A stretch of 64,000 nucleotides of DNA from Cristatella mucedo (lineage: Eukaryota > Bryozoa > Phylactolaemata > Cristatellidae), in assembly GCA_009760855.2 (NCBI GenBank), contig WPIO01000028.1:2469001-2533000 (forward strand), read 5' to 3'. The position numbers and the translations under genes were made by a program. The first letter of the stretch is position 1, and the number at the start of each line of letters is the position of its first letter. Under the pieces are notes generated by a model. The model did not search any database. It had not been told where the DNA came from and worked only from the letters and a program-made list of their open reading frames with translations. Below are positions 1 to 47,520 of this stretch, in pieces.

Positions 1-510
1 CGGTAATCGACGGTAATGGTCCGGGAAAATACACCAATCCACAACGGACAGTTGCAAATGGACCGACAGTTGCTAAGAGAAGCTCCAACTTTTCTTGCGT
101 ATTGCACTATACTGCATTAAAAGTGCAGCCACATCCTTTTTTGCGATCGACTAAGGCACACTCGAGGGCAATGCACGGCAATCGACGGCAGTGGCCCGGT
201 CTCTGCAAAAATCTGGTTCAAATTTGGTGGAAATTGGCTGTTTGAATTTGTATTTATCTAACCACATAACCCTCACTGTGGGCGCACATGCTGTCCCTTT
301 TCGCGTTAAACCATGGCAATCGACGGCGATTGCCCGAGACAATACACAAATCTATGATTGTCTTTGATGAGAAGATCAAATTTTTCTTCCGTAACAGTGT
401 GCTATATTAAAAGTGCAACCGCATCCTATCAACCAATCTTGAACGTACATGCGAGGGCAATGCGCGGCAATCGACGGCAACAGCCGGGGAAAATACGGCA
501 AATTTAGAGC
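1..510. repeat. Degenerate tandem repeat, unit about 300 bp
   Basis: The phrase GGCAATCGACGGC or a near variant recurs near 1, 177, 315 and 467. The longer block around 72-188, with a 'TTAAAAGTGCA..CC.CATCC' core, returns at about 365-478 with substitutions and small indels. This fits roughly two copies of a ~300-bp unit, each with two related half-units. The array runs off the left edge. No coding potential is seen. Confidence 0.6.
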
Positions 511-883
511 GATCCATTAAAAATAGACTGGATGCTGCTGGGTGAAGCTCCTATTTAGATTTCTCGTTCGCGTATACTGTAGCGTAGTATGATATTCCAA
601 ACTTTTTGGAGCTGTGCGAAGCTGATTTGCGGTGGATTTGACGGGAACTAGACTGGATTGGGGTACATTGCCATACAGGCGTCCGGCGTCAAAGCTCATT
701 TGCATAAGTACGCGTGCGTGCAGCGACATAAAATTTGGTCGACAGATAAATTCGAGCGTGTACTACAATATCGGCGCAAAACTTGAGCTCGGCGACGCTT
801 ACGCCTGGTCGTTGCTAGCCTAATTAGAGTGGATTGCGGTAATTCGTCAAACCCTGGGCGTGAGCGATAAAGGCGATTATGTC
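511..883. other. Unassigned intergenic DNA
   Basis: No gene, RNA or repeat was recognised. The short open frames have no recognisable protein similarity. Confidence 0.4.
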
Positions 884-1113
884 TTTATTTCTCTCAACTC
901 GTAAATATATGAGAGTTCAATGAATCGCAGCAGCTGCGTCGGGAAATATGACCTATATTAGTATACTGACGCTTATGCTGCGTCAATGGTTTAACTGCTG
1001 GCTACAGGCGATGAGTACGCAGTGCTGCGTCAATTGCTTAACAATTGGCCGCAGGTGAGGCATACATTAGTGACCGGGCGCTGCACTAATTGCAACAGCA
1101 GCAGTAGCAGGCA
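884..1113. repeat. Dispersed repeat, second copy at 18725-18905
   Basis: Motifs in the same order occur here and in intron 5 of the kinase gene: a CTCAAC stretch, 'GAGAGYTCRATGAATC', 'CTGCGTCAATGGYTTAACT', a 'GGTGAGGCAT' block, and 'AATT.CAACAGCAG' near the end. The copies differ by many substitutions and indels, which fits an old interspersed element. No protein-coding part was recognised, so its class is unknown. Confidence 0.55.
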
Positions 1114-1164
1114 CACACAATGTCGCCTAATTTCTTTCCGGGCTTAGCTTTCTGGCGTCACTTT

Positions 1165-3640
1165 CTTTCACGGGCGCCATCGCTTGGCATGGCGCCGAAC
1201 CTCATCGCTAGCCTGTCATCAGATGGTGTTTGTTACTGTTGGGTCCGCTGTAAGGGGTGTCGCAGCTTTCGCGTCAGAGCGAAACTAGGACGCAGACGTA
1301 GCATTCTCTACGGAGCTGGTCCTCGTAGGTGATAATCAAAAACGTGTTTATTTAATGCAAATATAAACATACACTCGCGATCATATTGGACAGTCTGTTA
1401 TGAGTGAGCACTGCGCGCATAGCAGATCTGACGTTAGTGTACGAGCCAACGACTGCCGCCGCCGAATTAGCTGCGGCGGAGGCAGTCGATCTTGCCGACG
1501 AGTGCGCTTGGTGCATGCGAGGCTTCCTCGCTCCGTCTCGCTGCGTTCTCTCGCGACGATCCGGGCGCTTCGAGCGCGAGGATTCGCTCTGCACGGCTTC
1601 CGCCGCTCGCCAGCAGCGCCAGTCGGGCCGCGACGGTGATCGCTCGCGGCTCACAACTCGTCAACGAGTCCCGCCCCCAGCGACACGCCCCTCTCTTGCG
1701 GTCGTGTCGCGCCGCCTGTCGGGTAGTGTTTAGCAGAACGGAAATACCTGCGTCGTAGGAAGCCATCCGTCTTAAGAGTCTTTTCCAGTACGCCAGCAGT
1801 AACGATGCTTCGCTTGATATCCCGCGTGCAGCGCTTAGTAGCAATAGCTTGTGTGAAAAGGCGAGAAGAATTGCCAGAATATTCTGGCCGATACGGCAGG
1901 TGACTACCGACAGACTCGTACAAGATTAGAGCAGCTCGCGTTGAGCGCTCTGACTCAGCGACCGGCAAAATGGTTACTCCAAGAGAGCGACTGCGGTCAG
2001 GCCCCAGCATTATGTAGTGGCCAGGTAGCGAGTCACGCACTACTCTCGTTCATGCATCGTCATACAAATTGCTGAATTTTTGCTCATAAAACTGTTGCTC
2101 ATAAACTTGGGCTGATCACGACTACACTATAAGTGGCTTTCAGTTCAAGGTCAGCGGCCAATATTCTGGCTCGTAGTTCATAATGGCGGCGGCATTGCAT
2201 CAGCACACCGCAGCGCCGGCTGCAGAGCAAACCCCGTGAGTCGGCTGAAAATCATACACGCTTGCCAGAGAGCACGCCACGGATTGGGGAAAAAATGTAT
2301 TGCATGATAATACTTTTCTGAGGCGCTGCGTTCTGACTTCAATCTGCGTAAGAGAGCGATGTTGGCCTATCATCACATTGCCCTAAGCTGCGTGTACGCT
2401 ATCAACTTTCCTCCTTGCCGACGCCGAATTTTCTCCTAGTGGGGGCGTTAGCACTACCGACTCCGGAAAAATTGACGGTCGACTTAGTTTCGCCCATAGC
2501 GCCCTGAACTAATGCGGGAGGCTGGTAAGAACGAGTTTTTTTTACTCAGCAAATTTTTTCGGCATAGTTTTCCAACGCATATTTTTCGAAGGAATGTTTA
2601 AACGCATTGCACCGCCGTGCGCTGACCAGTGACGTGTCTGTAGTCTGCTGTCGACCTGTTATGTAATCCTAGTACCTTGTTGCTGGGCACATCGAGAAGC
2701 GTTAGGTTCGTTGGTCGTGCCAGCTAACATTGCTCATGTTTCGCCTTTCAGCTCTAGCGTTACGTCTTGGTATGTGCTGCTCGCGCACAATTAAATTGGT
2801 TATCGTTGGAAATTTAATGCAAACCAGGAATTGGTGTTACTGAACTCGGGCAGGTTGACCTGGCTGCGTTTTACAGTCGATCGGCCTAGTGTTATCTATA
2901 AGGTGTTTTATGTTAGATGCTTTCTTTGCTAACTATTAGTTCTTCGTGTATATACATGCTTACACTGCCTGCTGCTTGCGAATGTTATTACCGATTATTC
3001 AGTAAGGCTTTTTATACAGTATCTGTAAAGTGGCTAGAAAGAGATTCAGTTCTCTAAGGGTGCAATACAAATGTATTATTGTTATTACTATTACCCGGAA
3101 CACCACCGAGCTATCACCCGCAAAAGTCGTGATCGTCGTAGCAGTCATCATTGCAGAGGAATACCAGAAGAAAGTAAAGAATAGGAAGATAGGTTTATGA
3201 AAAGTCTTTTTTGGGAAAGTGCATCATGCTAAGTAATTTGCACCGTTACGGGTTTGTTGATAGATTTCGTAAACACACTCACGGCGTCTTCCGTGAAGGA
3301 AAAGAATATGGTTGCAACTCATAAGCATTCCGCGTTCATTGACTTTCTCTAAATGCCTCAATGTAACTTGAGCCTACGAGCGTCAGCCATTTTTATTTTG
3401 GCCATGGGGTGTATGCGACGAACCCCCGGGAATCTGCTGGTCGGCTGGTAAACTACGAGACCGCAAGTAGAGACAGCTTCTTCAAGGCAGCCGGCCAATT
3501 TGGCTCCTCACTCAAGATACGGTGACGTATGATGACATATTACCCAAAACCGTGGGGAAATCAGAACAAAATTGGCGCCGATTTAGAAAGTCGAAAGGAG
3601 AAAGGAGGAAAGTCGATAGTGCAAGCGCAGCTTTCATAGC
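1165..3640 (+). repeat. Segmental duplication, copy A (copy B at 9198-11510)
   Basis: Read from about 1165, this stretch matches 9198 onward in the same orientation. Identity is uneven. The blocks 1415-1780 (with 9445-9805) and 1790-2065 (with 10018-10303) are almost identical by eye, with only a few substitutions. The flanks (1165-1410, 2100-2520, 3220-3400, 3520-3640) are clearly diverged but collinear. Copy B has about 210 extra bp at 9806-10018, a short L2/SINE tail at 10346-10430 and a SINE at 10969-11115. Copy A has an L2 tail at 2945-3100. The core carries an open frame of about 109-120 codons in both copies, with no recognised domain and no clear start context, so it is not called as a gene. 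Confidence 0.75.
2945..3100 (+). mobile_element. L2-like retrotransposon 3' tail fragment
   Basis: The run 'GGCTAGAAAGAGATT.AGTTCTCT.AGGG' followed by a T/A-rich (ATT)n-like end is the 3' terminus shared by the L2-like copies in this window (compare 13600-13665 and 50718-50785). No reverse transcriptase portion is attached. Confidence 0.55.
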
Positions 3641-3705
3641 TGCGTTTTCACTATCGACGGTATTCGCTGGTCAAAAGCAGCTATGAAAGCTGCGTTTGAC
3701 CAGCG
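3612..3705. repeat. Two linked hairpins with mutually complementary inner arms
   Basis: Hairpin 1 (3612-3658) has an outer stem GTCGATAGTG/CACTATCGAC and an inner stem GCAGCT/AGCTGC around TTCAT. Hairpin 2 (3665-3705) has an outer stem CGCTGGTCAAA/TTTGACCAGCG and an inner stem AGCAGCT/AGCTGC around ATGAA. The inner segment of one, CGCAGCTTTCATAGCTGC, is the exact reverse complement of the inner segment of the other. The pair sits at the end of duplication copy A, about 300 bp before the GPCR start. Only a degraded counterpart exists near 11470-11510 in copy B. Function is unknown. Confidence 0.8.
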
Positions 3706-3919
3706 AAACCCATGCAACGTCCGCTAGAGCGGCGTTGGCGTGCGAGTCCGCTGCTAGCGCTCGTCGCCTGGCCGTTGTCCTGCCGCGGCTTGGCGGCCAA
3801 GCCTGGACGCTGCTGCTGCTCGCTCGTGCGATCTCGCGGAAAAGCCGAAAGCGCTCGAACCTTCGGGAAAGGGTCGAGCCGACCCTCAGAAAATTGATCG
3901 AGCCTCACGCAGCTTCCCT

Positions 3920-3920
<1 letters not shown>

Positions 3921-3980
<60 letters not shown>
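3921..3980. repeat. (GA)n microsatellite
   Basis: About 30 uninterrupted GA units lie 24-83 bp before the first in-frame ATG of the GPCR, so the tract would be in its 5' UTR or promoter. GA tracts can bind GAGA-type factors in some animals; that role here would be inference. Confidence 0.95.
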
Positions 3981-3985
<5 letters not shown>

Positions 3986-4003
3986 GGCGTTGCAGCTGGT
4001 CGG

Positions 4004-5203
4004 ATGCGGCCGATAGCGCACCCGCGAGCTATCGGCCGCCAGGAGGCTACCGGTTGCAGGTCGCCTCCTCGGCTCTCGCCCGCGGGAGCGTGCGAATCTG
4101 CTTGCGACCGTTCGCGAATGGGCGCTGCTGCGAACCACTCGTACTTTTTGGCATTCGACAACGTCACCGGCTGGAACAGCACGTACCTTTTAACGTTCTA
4201 CACCGAGTTCAACAGCGACGCGTCCGTCTTCGGCCCGGCTGAGGCCGCCCTCATCTTGGCTCTGTCAACTCTGTCGTTCGTCGCCAACTCGGCAATCGTC
4301 GCGACCGTGCTGACTCGACGAGACCTGCGCACGGCCAGCAGCAGCATCCTGCCCGTGAACTTGGCCGCGGCGTGCATCGCGTTCGCGCTCACCGGGCCGC
4401 CGCTGGCGGTGGCGCGCCTGCACAACACTTGGACGCTGGGGTCGGGCGTCTGTCGCGCTCTGATGTTCGTGCTGTTCGTCTGCGGCCTCGTCGAGCTCTG
4501 GTCAATGGCGCTGATGAGCGTCGAACGGCACCGACGAATAGTCAAGCCGCACCTGCCGAAGCCGACCGCAGCGAAGCTCGGCCTGGCGGTGGGCGCGATG
4601 TGGACGATCGCGCTGGGCGCATCCTACCCGATGCTGGCCTATTTCCGGGTGCAGGCGGTCGGCAGCTGGCCCGGCGCTCCGTGCTGCACGCTGCTGTTCC
4701 CCAACGTTGCCGGTGTGCCCGTCTGGCTGATAGTGGTGGTTTCAGTCGTGGTGATCGGCTTCGCCGTACCGGTGGCAACTATATGCACGGCCTATTCGAT
4801 AGTCATCCGGCACCTGCACTCGGCTCGACGGACGCTCCTGAAGAGGAGGCCGATCGCCGCTGCCGTGGGCGGCAGCCGCGACGGGACGACATCGGAGGCC
4901 ATTGGCGGCCAGCAGGCACGTCGCAGCGGCGACAGGAACCGACGCGCCGCCATATTACTTCTCGCCATGTTCGCTTTCGTGATTCTCTGGTCGCCGGTAT
5001 TCGTCTTTAAGGCGTTCGTACACTACAACGGCGCCGCCATCTCCGTGCAGCCGTCGACGTACGAGTTCGTGGCTGCAATCTGCGCCACGTACCTCAACGG
5101 TGTCGTAAACGCGGTACTGTACGGTTCCGCCAGCACCATGCTCAACTGCCGTCGGTGGCGGCGGTGGAAGCCAACAGTCGTCATCGCGGATAGGGGCAAC
5201 TAG
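4004..5203 (+). CDS. Intronless rhodopsin-like (class A) GPCR
   Basis: A 399-codon open frame encodes seven hydrophobic segments at about 79-103, 113-138, 149-172, 189-212, 238-265, 314-338 and 352-374. Class A marks: N95 (1.50), C150 at the top of TM3 with C227/C228 in loop 2, an ERH triad (174-176) in the DRY position, P256 in TM5, WSP (329-331) in TM6 and NAVLY (369-373) in place of NPxxY. NHS, NVT and NST sequons at 44-60 fit an extracellular N-terminus. ATG 4004 opens the frame, but Met39 (4118), just before the sequons, may be the true start. The cysteine at 124 replaces the usual sodium-site Asp 2.50. The WSP motif and TM2 spacing resemble free-fatty-acid receptor 4, but the ligand is unknown and this is only a resemblance. 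It acts at the cell surface through G proteins, by family knowledge. Confidence 0.88.
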   Translation: MRPIAHPRAIGRQEATGCRSPPRLSPAGACESACDRSRMGAAANHSYFLAFDNVTGWNSTYLLTFYTEFNSDASVFGPAEAALILALSTLSFVANSAIVATVLTRRDLRTASSSILPVNLAAACIAFALTGPPLAVARLHNTWTLGSGVCRALMFVLFVCGLVELWSMALMSVERHRRIVKPHLPKPTAAKLGLAVGAMWTIALGASYPMLAYFRVQAVGSWPGAPCCTLLFPNVAGVPVWLIVVVSVVVIGFAVPVATICTAYSIVIRHLHSARRTLLKRRPIAAAVGGSRDGTTSEAIGGQQARRSGDRNRRAAILLLAMFAFVILWSPVFVFKAFVHYNGAAISVQPSTYEFVAAICATYLNGVVNAVLYGSASTMLNCRRWRRWKPTVVIADRGN

Positions 5204-5416
5204 CGGCCGTCGCAAAGGGGCAGCGCGGCACAATGCAGGGTGAGGCAGTGACCGGCAGACAGCTCCTTTACCGGTTATCGCTGAGATTACGACACGCATG
5301 TGTCGCGGCACTGGCTTTGCGTGCAGCTGAACTACCGCCGAGTTTTTAGAGCGGCTATCTCTGAAAGACTTACCGTGACCTTCGTTACAGTTCAAGTTAG
5401 TAAAGCACACGTTTCT

Positions 5417-5422
5417 ATTAAA
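5417..5422 (+). terminator. Candidate poly(A) signal of the GPCR gene
   Basis: ATTAAA, the commonest variant of AATAAA, lies 214 nt after the GPCR stop codon, a plausible 3' UTR length for an intronless gene. No downstream GU-rich element was assessed. Confidence 0.4.
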
Positions 5423-5832
5423 TGCTGGGCCTTGCCTAGTTAAATGCGCAGAGCAATGCATTTCCTGACCATCTCCCATCTAGTTTACCTTTAAACTCGA
5501 TAGCCCCTCCCAGGGGCACGCCGGCCGGCTTTCTTGCGGTGCTCAGCGTTCGAGTTGGCTTCCGGAAGCTGAAGTTCCCGCCAGCTAAGCCCGTGCACGG
5601 CCTTATTGGATTAGCTGAACGCAAAAGTGAGCGAAAGCAAACGAGCAGCGAAATTATTATGTCTATTGAAGAATGAGCTATATGTAGCAGCTGTGCAGCT
5701 GTCTAAGCTATTTTGTCGCCGCGAACTCGTGACGTTGGCATTATTATACGAACAGAAGAGTAGCTTCTAGTCATTTCCTGTTTCCATAACAGATTTTGCT
5801 CTCGGTCCGCGTAAGATGGCAGAAATCCATCT
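5423..5832. other. Unassigned spacer
   Basis: No gene or repeat was recognised between the GPCR and the CT-rich tract. Confidence 0.4.
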
Positions 5833-5843
5833 ATTCCTCTCTC

Positions 5844-5878
<35 letters not shown>

Positions 5879-6109
5879 ACTTTCTCCTTCACTTACTCTC
5901 GCCCTCTCTCTTTCTCTTTTTCTCTCTCTCCCACTCTCTTTCCCTCTCTCTGTCTCTCCCTCCCTCCCTCCCTCTCTCTTCTCTTTCTCTCCCTCTCTCT
6001 CTCACTCACTCTATTCTCTCTCTCCCTCTCTCTAACTATCTCTTCTCTCCTTCTCTTTCTCTCTCTCCCTCACTCTATTCTATCTCCCTCCCTCTCTCTC
6101 ACTATCTCT

Positions 6110-6147
<38 letters not shown>

Positions 6148-6157
6148 ACTCTCTTCC

Positions 6158-6214
<57 letters not shown>
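5833..6214. repeat. (CT)n-rich low-complexity tract
   Basis: About 380 bp of CT dinucleotides with TTT, CCC and CAC interruptions, ending in a clean run at about 6165-6214. The open frames that cross it (Ser/Leu repeats) are artefacts of the repeat. Confidence 0.95.
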
Positions 6215-44596
<38,382 letters not shown>

Positions 44597-45517
44597 GAGT
44601 GAGCGAGCGAGATCCAGCGGCCATGCAGCAGATCTGAAGTGAGGCAGAAAAAAGCTAAAGAGTCACGCACGAGCGCAATCCTCTCTCTGTATCCCTCACC
44701 AGAGACGGCGGCAGCTGCGCAAGACTGAGCGACTCGGTGATGCACCAGCAATGCCAAGTGTGCTCGCTTGAGCGCATGAGTGCAACTGCTACGCCTCGAC
44801 CTTTCGAGCGACCTGGAAGGTCGCAGCCAGGGAGCCGCGTGGTGGCGGAGGCAGCTGTGTGGAGTCGCTGGCTGACGAGCAGGGGGGGCCGTGGAGGAGC
44901 GAGAGCTGCCGAGTGCTGCCTGCCAGCTTAACCAGCCAGTGTTTTGCGCATACAATGAACGACATGACAATGTGCAGCCCTCTCGTGCCGCGTCAGCACC
45001 GGTCACTTTTGACTGTTGTCAGTGCTAGCACAGGCACCTCGCACCTGATGGCCTGCCTGCCTCGCTGGAGCGGCCGATGCGACCATGCGGTCGTGTTTGC
45101 GCTCCGCCTCAGTTCAAGAGTGGGAGAGCTCCAGGCACGAGCCGTCTTCAAACCATCGGCCACTTCCATTAGCCCTATGCTGCTAGGCCATAGCTCAGCA
45201 TAGCTAGAGCTACTACTGCTGCAGCACAAACGGAGGCCACCAGAGAACACTTGCTTTGAGCTTTCAGGTCTGTGCAGTTGGCAGCACACACGTACGCGTG
45301 CGAGCATGCATGCATGCATGCATGCACGTGTGCAGTCAATGCAATGGTGCAGGCTGCTGCAAAGGTCAACAGCTCATTCAGCCTCCAGTTTAGCAGTACG
45401 AAAAACGATTGCTGCTAAAGCTTTAGCCATGTGGAATACAGTATGTTGCGGTTTAGGGGTCTGGCTATGTAGGAAATAGAGTCAAAGAAGGAGATGGTAT
45501 GAAAAAGGCAAAGACAG
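44597..45517. other. Probable 3' UTR of PRKD
   Basis: Starts at the PRKD stop. No AATAAA was noticed close to the stop, so the transcript may run to the signal at 46477. A short GCAT run lies near 45305. Confidence 0.35.
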
Positions 45518-45522
45518 AGATG

Positions 45523-45598
<76 letters not shown>

Positions 45599-45970
45599 GG
45601 AGGGAGAGGGAGGCAGAGTTGGAGACAGATAGAGAGACAGATAGAGAGAGAGAGAGAGAGAGGGTGAGAGAGAGAGAGAGGAGGGAGGGAGAGGGAGGCA
45701 GGGAGAGAGGCAGGGAGAAAGGGAGAGAGAGAGGGAGAGAGAGAGAGAGAGAGAGGGTGAGAGATGACAACAAGAGACAGAGAGAGACGACACACAGGCA
45801 GGCAGACAGAATGAGAGGAGAAAAGAAGCTGACAGGCACAGAAATAAGTAAAGACCAAAAGACAGACAGACAAAGACAGAGGAAAGAGAGAAGACAAAGA
45901 CACAGAAGGAGAGATAGAGAGGGTCGAGAGAGAGACAGAGAGAGCAGAGACCGAGGTGAAGCAGACAGAG
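45518..45970. repeat. (GA)n-rich low-complexity tract
   Basis: A clean run at about 45530-45593 and then imperfect GAGA/GGGA/GACA sequence to 45970. Ser/Leu and Glu/Arg frames across it are artefacts. Confidence 0.93.
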
Positions 45971-46081
45971 GAGAGGAGACAATGAAAGAAGAGTAAAATG
46001 ATAGAAACAAAGACCTCTGATATATTGCTTCCGTGTTTAAAAAAACGACAAAGGCTAGATGATCGAACAGCCTGTTTAGAT

Positions 46082-46212
46082 AGTGGCAGAAGATCATTGG
46101 CAGCTACCATCCTGCATGCATTGGGCAGTAAAGGATCGCCTGCGCCCGGACTCGAACCCACGACCACTAGGTCGCCAAGTGTGAGTGCCTTACACCTGAG
46201 CTGAGTAAGACC
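46082..46212 (-). mobile_element. tRNA-derived SINE, type A, short copy
   Basis: On the minus strand: ACTCAGCTCAGGTGTAAGGC (A box), GGTCGTGGGTTCGAGTCC (perfect B box), then GGCGATCCTTTACTGCCC. The GGCTCTTCTG section is absent or heavily changed. Confidence 0.7.
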
Positions 46213-46476
46213 AAGGGGCTAAGATGCCACTTTATTTTTAAGAACTCACTACACTAGCACTACAAGACAAAGAAATCAACACTCTTAGGTCTCCAATGTC
46301 ACAGCTTAGTCACAGCAGGCTGAAGCAGAGCAGAGAGCCCCTTGCTCCAATGTACTGGGCAGTGCGGCCTCGGGCAGGTTTGACGGCACTGCGCGATCAC
46401 AGAGCTGCACCCTACACGAGCTTAAGGTAATTAATAAGTTGCTGCATTCGGTAGCGACGACATGCCAGCAAAGTCA

Positions 46477-46494
46477 AATAAACTGCCGTTTATT
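46477..46494. terminator. Palindromic poly(A) signal between convergent genes
   Basis: AATAAACTGCCGTTTATT carries AATAAA on the plus strand (46477-46482) and again on the minus strand (complement of 46489-46494). It lies 1.9 kb after the PRKD stop (+) and 0.65 kb after the stop of the minus-strand exon at 47150, so it could end both transcripts. Inference from position and motif only. Confidence 0.45.
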
Positions 46495-46820
46495 GTGCTC
46501 GTCGGCACTTCAGCTGACGATACGGCGGCCAGCCTCAGGCGGCCAGCGCTCATAACATAGACAAAGCCGCCACGGATGAGGCAATGACGACAATGGGTCT
46601 AGCTTGTAAAAAAAAAGCGATGGCTCAGATGGATGGATGCCGGCAACCGCAACGACCGTCACTGACCTCCGCGACATACGGGAAGCGCAGACGACGATGC
46701 GCTAGCTGTACGGGGTCACTCTCTCAGTGGTCTGGGTCGGCCACAATGATCGCGACCGGTGGCCACCTCTTCACTGGCGATCACAGCGGTGGCATCCTGG
46801 AGCTCGCCGAGAGAGCAAAG

Positions 46821-46823
<3 letters not shown>

Positions 46824-46902
<79 letters not shown>
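46824..46902. repeat. (GA)n microsatellite
   Basis: About 39 uninterrupted AG units, in the probable 3' UTR of the minus-strand gene. Confidence 0.95.
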
Positions 46903-46904
<2 letters not shown>

Positions 46905-47060
46905 AATGCACCGTCGTCCTTTTGGCGTGGAGGTGATGGTGGCAGCCTGGTCGGAGCTGCCGGGGTGGTGCCGAGGAAGGAGGAGCCGCCACCTCAGCTG
47001 CAGCGGCTCGGCAGCAGCAGCAGCAGCAGCTCCGAGAATGGACTAGACTCCGGCCGCGCT

Positions 47061-47094
47061 CACACACACCAACACACACACACACACACACACA
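47061..47094. repeat. Short (CA)n microsatellite
   Basis: CA run with one interruption, just after the stop (in transcript order) of the minus-strand exon. Confidence 0.85.
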
Positions 47095-47149
47095 GAGTCA
47101 CGGGTATGCCCACAGCTGGTGGCTGACGTCGCAGCAGCCGCAGCGCGCG

Positions 47150-47508
47150 CTACTCTCCAGCAGGAGGCGCACGGCTGAGGCAGCCGGCGGGCAGCGCGGC
47201 TGGCACTGCTCGTTCGGAGTAAGTCGAGGCCGCCATAGCAGCAGCCATAGCTGCCGAGTGGACCTTGTCCAGCCAGTCGTCCGTGACCAGCACGACCAGC
47301 TCGGAAGTGTCATCCGGGCGCCTGGCCGGGTGCTGCTTCCGCTCCGCCGTGGCTTCGTCGAGCTCCTCCAGGCCGCCGCAGCTCCGGTCGCCCGCGGTGG
47401 AGGCAGCGGCGGCTGCCGGCGAGCACTGCCTCGACAGCTCCAGCTGAGCAATGATCTCCTTGGCGCTGAGCTGCCGGCTCGGAGCACGCATCCGGTCCAG
47501 CTTCCTCT
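47150..47508 (-). CDS. Probable 3'-terminal exon of an unidentified minus-strand gene
   Basis: Reading right to left, the acceptor GATGCTCTGCAG (47509-47520) is followed by 118 codons and TAG at 47152-47150; entry is phase 1. The product begins RKLDRMRAPSRQLSAKEIIA and holds a mixed charged stretch (LEELDEATAERK, TSELVVLVTDDWLDKVHS) before an Ala-rich end. The charged, helix-like first part looks like real protein, but no family was recognised and no upstream exon was found between 47.5 and 49 kb. The frame is open further upstream to 47629, where it looks non-coding. Could still be a chance GC-rich frame. Confidence 0.35.
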
Positions 47509-47520
47509 CTGCAGAGCATC

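Noticed and set aside
4004-5203. Firm naming of the GPCR as free-fatty-acid receptor 4
   Set aside because: The resemblance is limited to WSP in TM6 and TM2 spacing; many class A receptors could match as well without a phylogeny.
46740-46815. WD-repeat-like GGHLFTGDHSGGILEL in a plus frame
   Set aside because: One short resemblance beside a GA microsatellite, with no further repeats and no splice context.
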